Shown here piece by piece: positions 8,682 to 16,769 of a DNA stretch of 64,000 bases (position 1 is its first letter; the number at the start of each line of letters is the position of its first letter). Made by a program: the position numbers and the translations under genes. Source of the DNA: Hymenobacter plasmatis. Lineage in GTDB: Bacteria; Bacteroidota; Bacteroidia; Cytophagales; Hymenobacteraceae. The notes beneath the pieces were generated by a model that ran no database searches, had not been told where the DNA came from, and worked only from the letters and a program-made list of their open reading frames with translations. The DNA is taken from assembly GCF_020711255.1 (NCBI RefSeq), contig NZ_JAJFAW010000017.1, positions 1 through 64,000 on the forward strand. Direction: 5' to 3'.

Positions 8682-9275
8682 ATGAAATCTTCTTTTCTGC
8701 GCCCGCTGCTGGAAGTAGCCATTATGCTGCTCATGGTATTGGGCGCGGCCCGCTGGCTAACGGGGCTGTTTGCCAAGCGGACGCACACTTACCAGGTCTC
8801 GGCGGCCCGCCAGCTGCGGCTGCTCTTCTGGCCGCTGCTGGCGCTGGGCGCCGGCCTGAGCGTACTGCCCGCCGTGGCCTTGGGTGGACCGGAAGCCAGT
8901 CAGTTTGAGTGGGCGCTTACGATTGGCTTCCTGCTGTTTACACTGGCGTTGAGCGGGCCGGCGCTGCTGCTGCACCTGCGCTACCTGACCCTGAACCACG
9001 ATACGACGCTGATTTTTCAGCCTACGGAAAACCGGCTCGAGGTATACGACGCCGGCCAGCGCGTGGCCTTCGCCCGGCGCGACCTGGCCGGGGTAGAAAG
9101 CGTGACGTGCAGCGCGCGGCGCACCTTTTGGGGTAAGTACGATTACCTCTGCCTGCACCTCGTCGATGGCCGCTCCATTGTGCTCACCTCCCTGCTCACG
9201 GACCTGAAGCCCCTGGCCGTGTTCCTGCGGAATGCGCCCACCGAACGCCGCTCCCGGGCCTGGTGCTGGGTATAG
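8682..9275 (+). CDS. Membrane protein with C-terminal soluble domain, unknown function
   Basis: A 197-residue protein. Residues about 8-30 and two segments in about 45-105 are hydrophobic enough to span the membrane (LLRPLLEVAIMLLMVLGAAR; LLFWPLLALGAGLSVLPAVA; LTIGFLLFTLALSGPALLLH). The C-terminal third (TLIFQPTENRLEVYDAGQRV ... YDYLCLHLVDGRSIVLTSLL) resembles the beta-rich PH-like domains found after membrane segments in bacterial DUF proteins, but I cannot name the family. It follows selD closely. It converges on the membrane protein gene ending at 9285 with no obvious terminator in the nine-base gap. Confidence 0.75.
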   Translation: MKSSFLRPLLEVAIMLLMVLGAARWLTGLFAKRTHTYQVSAARQLRLLFWPLLALGAGLSVLPAVALGGPEASQFEWALTIGFLLFTLALSGPALLLHLRYLTLNHDTTLIFQPTENRLEVYDAGQRVAFARRDLAGVESVTCSARRTFWGKYDYLCLHLVDGRSIVLTSLLTDLKPLAVFLRNAPTERRSRAWCWV

Positions 9276-9284
9276 CTTAGTGGG

Positions 9285-10703
9285 CTACTGCTTGGGCTGG
9301 CGCCGGTAGAGGCCGGGCATGCCGGTGGGCTCATAGGGGCCGAATATGCCGGGCAGCAGCTGTTTCAGGCGGGGCACCTGGGCACTTTGGTCGAGCAGGT
9401 ACGCCGGCGGGACGGGGCCCATTTTCTGGGCCACGCGCACCACGGCGGCGTACTCGTTGAGGTGCCCAAAATCGACCTGCGACAAGGCCCAATCCAGGTA
9501 AGGCGTGGCGGGGTGGTTGTTGAAATAGGCGCGGTCATCGGGCCCCAGAATGAGCAGGGTCTGGCCGCGCAGGGAGGCGTAGCGCGGGTCGGGCTGCAGG
9601 CCAAAGCGGCTTTCGGCCGGCATGTGCAGCAGGGCTTCGAGGCGCGGCACCTGGGCTCGGTATCGCAGCACCACGGCCGCGTTTAGGATGAGCAGGAGCA
9701 GCAATTCCAGCATCCAGTTCCGGGGCGAACGCTGCCACAAAAACAAGCTGAAGTACGCCAGCGGCGGCAGCAGCAGCACCAGAACGCCCGGGGCCGCACC
9801 CCGCTCCACCGCCGCCGTCGCGAAGGCGACTACCAACCACACCAGCATCATCTGCCGGAATTTTATTTGAAACACGAGGCCCAGGGGCGTGCCCAAGGAC
9901 CGGATGAGGCCCAGGGCCAGCACCACGCCGGGCACGATGAGCAAGCGGAGCTGCAAGCCGGCTGGTAGCCCACTGGCAATCAAATCCGTAAGGCCCGGCT
10001 GCAAATGGAACTGCACAAACCCCGGCAGGGCCCCGGTGTAGAAGAAAAACGTGGCCGCCAAGGCGTACGGAAAGAAAAACCCGCACAGCAGCAGCAGGGA
10101 GCTCCGGAAGGAATTGGCCGCGAAAATGACCACCGCAAACAAGCCCACTATTACAAATAAGCTGAGGGGCAGGTAGCACAGCGCGCCCACCCCAATCAGG
10201 AACCCGGCCCGAAACAGGCGGCGGTTGTCGTAGCCCTCGCGGGAGGTGGGCAGCAGTGCGCTCAGCGCAAAAATGATGAACGTGTGACCCAGCAGCAGGG
10301 GCGACAAGGCATCCAAATCGGTGCTGACGCTGCCGACCAGCAGATAGGTCAGGGCGGCCACGTAGCCGCGCTCGGGGTGCACGTCGTAGCGGTTGAACAC
10401 CAGGTTCAGGCGCAGTGCCTGCACCAGCAGCAGCAGCAGCGCCACCAAGCGGTAGAGCCACACCGGGCGCGCCACCACTGCGTCGAGCACGGCAAAAGTG
10501 GCCGCGGCCAGCGGCGCGGTGCCGTCGTAGAGGTCGCGGTAGGGCAGGGCGCCGCCGTGCAGCCGCTCGCCCACCAGCAGGGCCCGCAGCTCGGCGGCCG
10601 TCACGGGCAGGCCCATCCAGAGCAGGGGCAAGCGCAGGGCCAGCACCAGCACTAGCAAGGCCAGGAGTTGAGCCGGAAGGGAGCTTTTGAAAAAGCGAAG
10701 CAA
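9285..10703 (-). CDS. Multi-pass membrane protein, DUF6427-like
   Basis: A hydrophobic protein of 472 residues from a TTG start (or 495 from an ATG at 10772). It has about a dozen candidate membrane helices and a C-terminal soluble tail with LLILGPDDRAYFNNHPATPY and GPYEPTGMPGLYRRQPKQ. Its start MLRFFKSSLPAQLLALLVLV matches in character the N-terminus of Bacteroidota DUF6427 proteins. The TTG is preferred because a perfect TACCTTTG promoter element lies at 10742-10749, inside the longer reading, and no ATG or GTG follows it. Function unknown; an early periplasmic/outer loop (VGERLHGGALPYRDLYDGTA) is reminiscent of GT-C glycosyltransferases, but that is weak. Confidence 0.72.
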   Translation of the reverse strand: MLRFFKSSLPAQLLALLVLVLALRLPLLWMGLPVTAAELRALLVGERLHGGALPYRDLYDGTAPLAAATFAVLDAVVARPVWLYRLVALLLLLVQALRLNLVFNRYDVHPERGYVAALTYLLVGSVSTDLDALSPLLLGHTFIIFALSALLPTSREGYDNRRLFRAGFLIGVGALCYLPLSLFVIVGLFAVVIFAANSFRSSLLLLCGFFFPYALAATFFFYTGALPGFVQFHLQPGLTDLIASGLPAGLQLRLLIVPGVVLALGLIRSLGTPLGLVFQIKFRQMMLVWLVVAFATAAVERGAAPGVLVLLLPPLAYFSLFLWQRSPRNWMLELLLLLILNAAVVLRYRAQVPRLEALLHMPAESRFGLQPDPRYASLRGQTLLILGPDDRAYFNNHPATPYLDWALSQVDFGHLNEYAAVVRVAQKMGPVPPAYLLDQSAQVPRLKQLLPGIFGPYEPTGMPGLYRRQPKQ

Positions 10704-10741
10704 AAGGGTAGCGGCGAGAAGTCGGGAGGATATTGGGCTGG

Positions 10742-10749
10742 CAAAGGTA
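10742..10749 (-). promoter_or_regulatory. Predicted -7 element for the DUF6427-like gene
   Basis: TACCTTTG on the minus strand, a perfect TAnnTTTG. It lies 38 bases before the proposed TTG start at 10703 and about 100 bases from the divergent rbfA element at 10851-10858, so this spacer probably holds two back-to-back promoters. Confidence 0.5.
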
Positions 10750-10850
10750 TTGTCCGCCAGCGGCCATCTCATTCGCGGGGTTTTCAGCCGCCGCTAATTT
10801 CCTTTTTGCTTCTTGCCCAAGCGGCACGGCGGCCCTTCTTCCTCAAGCTG

Positions 10851-10858
10851 TACCTTTG
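10851..10858 (+). promoter_or_regulatory. Predicted -7 element of rbfA
   Basis: TACCTTTG ends nine bases before the rbfA ATG at 10868. Since transcription in Bacteroidota starts a few bases after this element, the predicted leader is at most about five bases, i.e. nearly leaderless. Confidence 0.55.
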
Positions 10859-10867
10859 CCGGTCATT

Positions 10868-11296
10868 ATGGAAAGCAAACGACAACAAAAAATGGCTAGC
10901 CTGCTGCAGCAGGAGCTGGCCGCCGTGTTGCAGCGCGACCTGCCGCACCTGTTCGGAGGTGGGCTGGCGCCCGGCATCAGCCTGGTGCGCGTGACGCCCG
11001 ACTTGGGCCAGGCCCGCGTGTACCTCAGCCTGCTCATTGGGGCCGACGCCAACGAGCGCCTCGAAATCATTCGCGAAAACGGCAAGGCCATCCGCCAGGC
11101 CCTGGCCAAGCGCATCCGCCAGACGGCCCGCGTGGTGCCGGAGCTCATCTTTTTTCACGACGACAGCGCCGCCTACGCCGCCCACATGGACCAGGTGCTC
11201 GGCACGCTCGACATCCCGCCAGCGCCCAAAGACGAGGAGAAGGACGACGAGAAACCGGCCCGCCCGCGCCTGTTCAACCCCAAAGACGACGAATAA
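10868..11296 (+). CDS. rbfA: 30S ribosome-binding factor RbfA
   Basis: Assembly factor that binds the 30S subunit during maturation of the 16S rRNA 5' end. From MESKRQQKMASLLQQELAAV the protein is 142 residues. It shows the KH-like fold pattern: GISLVRVTPDLGQARVYLSL, IRQALAKRIRQTARVVPELI and FFHDDSAAYAAHMDQVL, followed by a charged tail rich in Lys, Asp and Glu ending NPKDDE. The longer open frame (from 10733) is rejected because the promoter element at 10851-10858 lies inside it. Downstream follow a methyltransferase and a LolC/E-type permease on the same strand. Confidence 0.95.
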   Translation: MESKRQQKMASLLQQELAAVLQRDLPHLFGGGLAPGISLVRVTPDLGQARVYLSLLIGADANERLEIIRENGKAIRQALAKRIRQTARVVPELIFFHDDSAAYAAHMDQVLGTLDIPPAPKDEEKDDEKPARPRLFNPKDDE

Positions 11297-11344
11297 GGCC
11301 GCCGGCTGATTTCGCAACCCATTATTTAGCACGCCTCCCTTCTC

Positions 11345-12154
11345 TTGTACTACGACCCGATTAAGAAGACGCTCGGCCAGGTTTTTAACCGCACGCCGTG
11401 GCTGCGCCGGCTGTTTTATCATTTGCTCGATTTGCTGCTGCTGCGCACCTGGCACGTGCACCGCGAGCTGCGCCGCTGGGCCAAAGGCCGCACCCAAGAG
11501 CACCTGCACATCCTCGACGCGGGCTCGGGCTACGGCCAGTATACGTACTGGCTCAGTGGGCTGAGCCCCAAGTGGGACATCCTGGCCGTGGACGTGAAGG
11601 AAGAGCAGGTGGCCGACTCCAACCGGTTTTTTCGCCAGATTGGCCGCCGCAACGTGCAGTTTGCCGTGCAGGATTTGGTGCTGTACCAGGAGCCCAATTC
11701 GTTTGATTTGGCTTTGTCGGTGGACGTGATGGAGCACATTCTGGAAGACGTGGAGGTATTCCGAAACATCCACGCCTCGCTTAAGGACGGCGGCATGCTG
11801 CTCATCTCTACGCCCAGCGACCAGGGCGGCTCCGACGTGCACGACGACGGCGAAACTAGCTTCATCGAAGAGCACGTGCGCGACGGCTACAACATCCGCG
11901 AAATCCAGCAGAAGCTCCGCACGGCCGGGTTCGAGCGCATCGAAGCGCGCTACGCCTACGGCGAGCCAGGCCAGATTTCGTGGCGCCTGAGCATGAAGTA
12001 CCCCATCCTGATGCTGGGCAAGTCGCGCCTGTTTTTCCTGCTGCTGCCCTTCTATTACGCCGTCACGTTCCCGTTCTGCTTGTTGTTGAACTGGCTCGAC
12101 GCCCGCACCGTTCACGATTCGGGCACTGGCCTCATCGTGAAGGCGTGGAAGTAA
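11345..12154 (+). CDS. Class I SAM-dependent methyltransferase (TTG start)
   Basis: A 269-residue protein beginning at TTG with MYYDPIKKTLGQVFNRTPWL; no nearby ATG fits. Motif I is LDAGSGYGQYTYWL, motif II acidic residue in LAVDVKEEQV, and LALSVDVMEHILED is motif IV of Methyltransf_11/25 enzymes. A hydrophobic C-terminal stretch (about 225-250, LFFLLLPFYYAVTFPFCLLL) probably anchors it to the membrane, as in methyltransferases acting on lipid or glycan substrates. The substrate is unknown. It sits between rbfA and a LolC/E-type permease, 48 bases after rbfA. Confidence 0.87.
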   Translation: MYYDPIKKTLGQVFNRTPWLRRLFYHLLDLLLLRTWHVHRELRRWAKGRTQEHLHILDAGSGYGQYTYWLSGLSPKWDILAVDVKEEQVADSNRFFRQIGRRNVQFAVQDLVLYQEPNSFDLALSVDVMEHILEDVEVFRNIHASLKDGGMLLISTPSDQGGSDVHDDGETSFIEEHVRDGYNIREIQQKLRTAGFERIEARYAYGEPGQISWRLSMKYPILMLGKSRLFFLLLPFYYAVTFPFCLLLNWLDARTVHDSGTGLIVKAWK

Positions 12155-12199
12155 AAGCCGGCGAGAAGGTTAGGACCCGCGTTGATGAGTTAGTATCGG

Positions 12200-12207
12200 T
12201 AGCTTTG
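12200..12207 (+). promoter_or_regulatory. Predicted -7 element upstream of the LolC/E-type gene
   Basis: TAGCTTTG, a perfect TAnnTTTG, 55 bases before the GTG start at 12263. A TTG lies 15 bases upstream, shorter than the usual 19-22 base spacing, so the -33 part is doubtful. Confidence 0.4.
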
Positions 12208-12262
12208 CTCGGCCTTGGCTAACTCTCAACGACAACCCCGCGTACCCTCCCAAACTTTTTAG

Positions 12263-13495
12263 GTGAACGTCCCCCTCCTCATTGCGCGGCGCTATTTCCG
12301 CTCCAAGAATAAGCGCAACATCATCACCATCATCTCGAACATTTCGATGGTTGGGGTGGCTGTGGGCACTATGGCGCTCATTATTGTGCTGTCGGTGTTC
12401 AACGGGCTGGAGGATTTGGTGCGCACGCTCTACGGCAAGTCGGACCCCAACCTGGTCATTTCGGCCACAAAGGGCAAGGCCTTTGACGTGGACCGCACCT
12501 TCCTGATGAAGCTGGAAAACACGCCCGGCGTGGCCCTGCTCACCGAAGTAATCGAGGACAACGCCCTGCTGCAATACCACGACCGCCAGATGGTGGTGAA
12601 GATGCGCGGCCTGAGCGACAACTACTTCGGCCAAAGCCAAATAGACGCCAACATCAAAGAAGGCGACCACCGCCTGCGCCGCGACAGCCTGGAGCTGGCC
12701 CTGGTGGGCGCCGGCGTGCAGCACGAGCTCAGCATCACGCTCAACAACCGCTTGGCGCCCATGCGCCTGCTCTATCCGCGCAATACTCCTGGCAAGAAAC
12801 TGCTGGAAATGAACCCCGAAAAGGCGTTCAACGAGCAAAACCTGATTGCCGGCGGGGTCTTCCTCATCGAGCAGCACATCGACGACAGCTACATTTTCGT
12901 GCCCCTCAGCTTTGCCCAGCGCCTGCTGGGCTACGGCACCCGCCGCACCGCGCTCTACGTGAAGGTGGGCCAGAGCTTCGAGATTGAGCAGGTGAAGGAG
13001 CAGCTGCGCCGGCAGCTGGGCCCGGGTTTCAAGGTGCAGGACTCCGACGAGCAGCACGTGAGCCTGTTCAAGGCCATCAAGGTGGAAAAGCTGTTCGTGT
13101 TCATCACCTTCACACTCATTCTGCTCATTGCTTCGCTCAATATTTTCTTTTCGCTCTCGATGCTGGTCATCGATAAGAAAAAGGATATTTCGGTGCTGCT
13201 GGCCATGGGCGCCACCCAGCAAACCGTGCGCAAAACCTTCCTGCTGGTGGGGGCCATTGTGGCCCTGGTGGGCGCGGCCACGGGCCTCGTGTTTGGCGTG
13301 GCCCTGTGCTGGGCCCAGCAGCGCTTCGGGTTTGTGAGCATGGGCATGGCCACGAGCGTAGTCGATGCGTACCCGGTAAAAATGCAGGCTACGGACCTCA
13401 TCTTTACCTGTCTGTCCATCATTCTCATTACGTTAGCCGTGAGCATTCGCCCGGCCCTGAACGCGAGCCACTTGGATTTGCGCGAGAATTTATAA
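12263..13495 (+). CDS. LolC/LolE-type ABC transporter permease (FtsX family)
   Basis: Inner-membrane permease of the lipoprotein-releasing/MacB type. The 410-residue protein starts at GTG with MNVPLLIARRYFRSKNKRN and has the family architecture: a first helix after IARRYF (about 20-45, ISMVGVAVGTMALIIVLSVF), a periplasmic MacB-core domain (about 50-270), then three helices (about 275-300, 325-350 and 375-400). The segment FNGLEDLVRTL after helix 1 is typical of LolC/E. No LolD-like ATPase lies next to it, as is usual in Bacteroidota. The ATPase partner and exact substrate cannot be read here; release of lipoproteins from the inner membrane is the likely role. Confidence 0.9.
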   Translation: MNVPLLIARRYFRSKNKRNIITIISNISMVGVAVGTMALIIVLSVFNGLEDLVRTLYGKSDPNLVISATKGKAFDVDRTFLMKLENTPGVALLTEVIEDNALLQYHDRQMVVKMRGLSDNYFGQSQIDANIKEGDHRLRRDSLELALVGAGVQHELSITLNNRLAPMRLLYPRNTPGKKLLEMNPEKAFNEQNLIAGGVFLIEQHIDDSYIFVPLSFAQRLLGYGTRRTALYVKVGQSFEIEQVKEQLRRQLGPGFKVQDSDEQHVSLFKAIKVEKLFVFITFTLILLIASLNIFFSLSMLVIDKKKDISVLLAMGATQQTVRKTFLLVGAIVALVGAATGLVFGVALCWAQQRFGFVSMGMATSVVDAYPVKMQATDLIFTCLSIILITLAVSIRPALNASHLDLRENL

Positions 13496-13615
13496 GGCCC
13501 GCGGCATCCTGCGCGGCAAAGCGCCGTAAGGCTATCCGCTCCCCTTACTGCTGCTAAGCTCAACCGCACGCGTTTCCGCTTTCAGCCCTATCTTGCGATT
13601 CTTGCGTGCCCGGCT

Positions 13616-16594
13616 ATGAAAGTTTCTACCTCGGAACCGTTTCAAATTGTTTACTCGCTCTTCGAGCACGAGTTCCTAGGCCATTTGTTCGCGGCCTACG
13701 TGGTACAATTGGGCCCGCGCGGCCAGTTGACGCTCCAACACCAAACGGTTTCGGGCAAGAACGCCCACGAGTTTGGGGCGGGCCTCGATGCCACCGATTT
13801 TGAGCTGGTGGAGCTGTGCGACCAGATTCAGCAGGAGGCGGTGGTGAAAGAATTTTGGCCCCGCAAAATCGCCACGGCCGAATTCTTCCTCAAAACCTAC
13901 AACGCCGAGAAGGGCGACAAGCCGCTGCAGGAAGTCATTTCGCGGCACGTGCAATCGCGCATGGCGGCCATCCTGGCCCGGCTGGCCGGCAAGCGCGTGT
14001 TCATCATGGGCCGCGACGGCGAGCCGACCTGGAAAGAAATTGGGCTGGCTCCGGCCAAAGCGTCTATCCTGTTTCACTTCCGCCGCAACGAGGAGGGCAC
14101 GCACTACTTCCCCACCATTCAGTACCAGGGGCAGCGCCTGGACTTTCAGTACAAGGATGCTTTGCTGGTGTGCCTGCAGCCGGCCTGGCTGCTGCTCGGC
14201 GACCTGCTCTACTCCTTCCGGACTGAGGTAGACGGGCGCAAGCTGCTCCCCTTCCTGAAAAAGAAATTCATTGTGGTGCCGCGCAATGTGGAAGAAAGCT
14301 ACTTCCAGAAATTTGTGGCGCCGCTCATGGAGTCCTTTGAGGTGCACGCCCGCGGCTTCGACATCCGGTCGGAGCGGTACGTGGCGCGGCCCCGGCTCAC
14401 GTTCAGCGACGCCATGCCTGCCGTGGCCATCCCCGAAGCCCCCGTGCGTCCACCCGGCCCCCCGCGCCGCGGCCGGATTCCGCTGCCCAAGCCGGTGGCA
14501 CCCTTGCTCACCGGGGCCGAAACCGAGCAAATCCATTTTGAGCTGAGCTTCCGCTACGGCCCGCACCTGATGCCCCTGGGCACCGACAAACCGGTGAGCG
14601 TGCGACTGGAAAAAACGGCCGAGAGCTACGTGTTTCACCGCCTGCTGCGTAACCCCGAACAGGAGCAAGCCACCGTGGCCGAGCTGCGCGAGCGCCAGCT
14701 CACAGTAGAAAACGGCTACGCGACCCTGCCCAAAAGCGAAGCGTTTAAGTGGCTGCACGACAACACGCCCATTCTCACAGCATTGGGCTACACGGTGGAG
14801 GCCGCGTCTACGGCCACTAAGAGCTACTTTATTGGGCCAACCAGCGTGCACGTGGGCATTCAGGAGGCCGGCGACTGGTTTGATGTGCGCGGCACCGTGC
14901 GTTTTGGTGACATCGAAGTGCCGTTTATCCGGCTGCGGGGCCACATTTTGCAGCGCCGCCGCGAGTTCAAGCTGCCCAACGGCCAGATTGCTATCATCCC
15001 CGAGGAGTGGTTTACGGACTACCTGGAGCTTTTTGCCTTTGGCGAAGAAACCCCCGAGGGCCTAAACCTGCGCCGCCACCACCTGGCGCTGGTGGCCGAC
15101 CTGCAGAGCAACGAGCTGGCTACCGTGCGCATGGGCCGCAAGCTGGCCAAGCTGCGCGACTTTGCCGAGGTAGAAGACCACCCCCTGCCCATCGGCTTCC
15201 TGGGCGAGTTGCGCCCCTACCAAAAAGCCGGCTACAACTGGCTGCGCTTCGTGCAGGACTACCATTTTGGCGGCTGCCTGGCCGACGACATGGGCCTGGG
15301 CAAAACGGTGCAGACGCTGGCCATGCTGCTGCATCGCCGCGAAAGCGGCGAAGCCCAGGGGGCCGCGTCGCTGCTGGTGCTGCCTACTTCGCTGGTATTT
15401 AACTGGCTGGCAGAAGCCGAGAAGTTTACACCCGACCTGCGCATTCTGGCCTACACCGGCACCTACCGCGACAAAAACCCCGATCGGTTTGCCGACTACG
15501 ACGTGGTGCTGACCAGCTACGGCATAGTGCGCCTTGACACGGACCTGCTGGCCAGCTACAAGTTCGACTACGTGATTCTGGACGAATCGCAGGCCATCAA
15601 GAACCCGTCATCGACGACGTCGCAGGCCGTGCGGCAGCTACGCTCCAAGCACCGCCTCATTCTGACGGGCACGCCTGTGGAAAACAGCACCATGGACCTG
15701 TGGTCGCAGATGTCGTTCATCAACCCCGGCTTGCTGGGCACGCAGGCGTTCTTCCGGAAGGAATTCCTCAAGCCCATTGAGAAGCACCAGGACGAGGGGC
15801 GCACCCGGCGGCTGCATGCCCTCATCAAACCGTTTATTCTGCGGCGCCACAAGGCCCAGGTAGCCAAGGAGCTGCCCGAAAAGACCGAGCAGCTCAGCTA
15901 CTGCCCCATGACGGAGGAGCAGGCCCACGCCTACGAGGAAACGAAGAGCTTTTACCGTAACAAAATCCTGCGCAACCTCGACGAGCACGGCCCGGCCAGC
16001 ACCCAGTTTTTGCTGCTGCAGGGCTTAACCCGGTTGCGGCAAATTGCCAACCACCCGCGCCTGGCCGACGACACCTACACCCACGAATCGGGCAAGCTGC
16101 GCGAGGTGCTGCGCATGATTCGCAACGTGGTGGCTGAAGGACACAAGGTTTTGGTATTCAGCCAATTTGTGCAGCACCTGTCATTGGTGCGGGCGGCGCT
16201 GGATGAGCGACAGCTGGCGTATGCTTACCTCGACGGCGCCACCCGCGACCGGCCCGCCGAAGTGGCTCGCTTCCAGGAAGACGACAACCTGAAAATCTTC
16301 CTCATCAGCCTGAAGGCCGGGGGCGTGGGCCTCAACCTCACCGCCGCCGACTACGTCTTCATCCTCGACCCGTGGTGGAACCCGGCGGTGGAGGCCCAGG
16401 CCGTAGACCGCGCCCACCGCATAGGGCAGCAGCGCCCGGTGTTCACCTACAAATTCATCACCCAAGGCACGGTAGAGGAAAAAATCCTGGCCTTGCAGCG
16501 CCGCAAGCTGGCCTTGGTAAGTGAGCTGATTGCGACGGATGAGGCCGTGATTAAGCACCTCACCCGCGCCGACATAGAGGAGTTGTTGGGCTAA
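13616..16594 (+). CDS. SNF2-family DEAD/DEAH-like helicase
   Basis: A 992-residue Swi2/Snf2-type ATP-dependent DNA translocase. The N-terminal half (1-530) is a poorly conserved region with two basic/proline hinges near 275-300. The motor domain follows: motif I DDMGLGKTVQTLAM (about 560), motif Ia VLPTSLVFNWLAEA, motif II LDESQAIKN (DESQ box), motif III ILTGTPVENSTMDLWSQ, then the helicase C domain with VLVFSQFVQHLSLV, SLKAGGVGLNLTAADYVF, DPWWNPAVEAQAVDRAHRIG. These are the canonical Snf2 motifs. Bacterial members are thought to act in transcription recycling or DNA repair; no defence gene is adjacent, so a housekeeping role is more likely. It is monocistronic. Confidence 0.95.
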   Translation: MKVSTSEPFQIVYSLFEHEFLGHLFAAYVVQLGPRGQLTLQHQTVSGKNAHEFGAGLDATDFELVELCDQIQQEAVVKEFWPRKIATAEFFLKTYNAEKGDKPLQEVISRHVQSRMAAILARLAGKRVFIMGRDGEPTWKEIGLAPAKASILFHFRRNEEGTHYFPTIQYQGQRLDFQYKDALLVCLQPAWLLLGDLLYSFRTEVDGRKLLPFLKKKFIVVPRNVEESYFQKFVAPLMESFEVHARGFDIRSERYVARPRLTFSDAMPAVAIPEAPVRPPGPPRRGRIPLPKPVAPLLTGAETEQIHFELSFRYGPHLMPLGTDKPVSVRLEKTAESYVFHRLLRNPEQEQATVAELRERQLTVENGYATLPKSEAFKWLHDNTPILTALGYTVEAASTATKSYFIGPTSVHVGIQEAGDWFDVRGTVRFGDIEVPFIRLRGHILQRRREFKLPNGQIAIIPEEWFTDYLELFAFGEETPEGLNLRRHHLALVADLQSNELATVRMGRKLAKLRDFAEVEDHPLPIGFLGELRPYQKAGYNWLRFVQDYHFGGCLADDMGLGKTVQTLAMLLHRRESGEAQGAASLLVLPTSLVFNWLAEAEKFTPDLRILAYTGTYRDKNPDRFADYDVVLTSYGIVRLDTDLLASYKFDYVILDESQAIKNPSSTTSQAVRQLRSKHRLILTGTPVENSTMDLWSQMSFINPGLLGTQAFFRKEFLKPIEKHQDEGRTRRLHALIKPFILRRHKAQVAKELPEKTEQLSYCPMTEEQAHAYEETKSFYRNKILRNLDEHGPASTQFLLLQGLTRLRQIANHPRLADDTYTHESGKLREVLRMIRNVVAEGHKVLVFSQFVQHLSLVRAALDERQLAYAYLDGATRDRPAEVARFQEDDNLKIFLISLKAGGVGLNLTAADYVFILDPWWNPAVEAQAVDRAHRIGQQRPVFTYKFITQGTVEEKILALQRRKLALVSELIATDEAVIKHLTRADIEELLG

Positions 16595-16769
16595 TCTGCT
16601 TTTGCACTTTCGGTACTTGGGCAAGAAATTTTGTACCCTTGTGGTGGCTTTAGGCACGTCGGCCCGATAAATAATCATTTATTTGGCTGCAAAGCTTGTT
16701 GCTTTGTAGTACCGACGTGTTTGCCTCTCGCCCCCTGAATTTGTCTTGTTTACGTCCGAGCTGCTGTTT

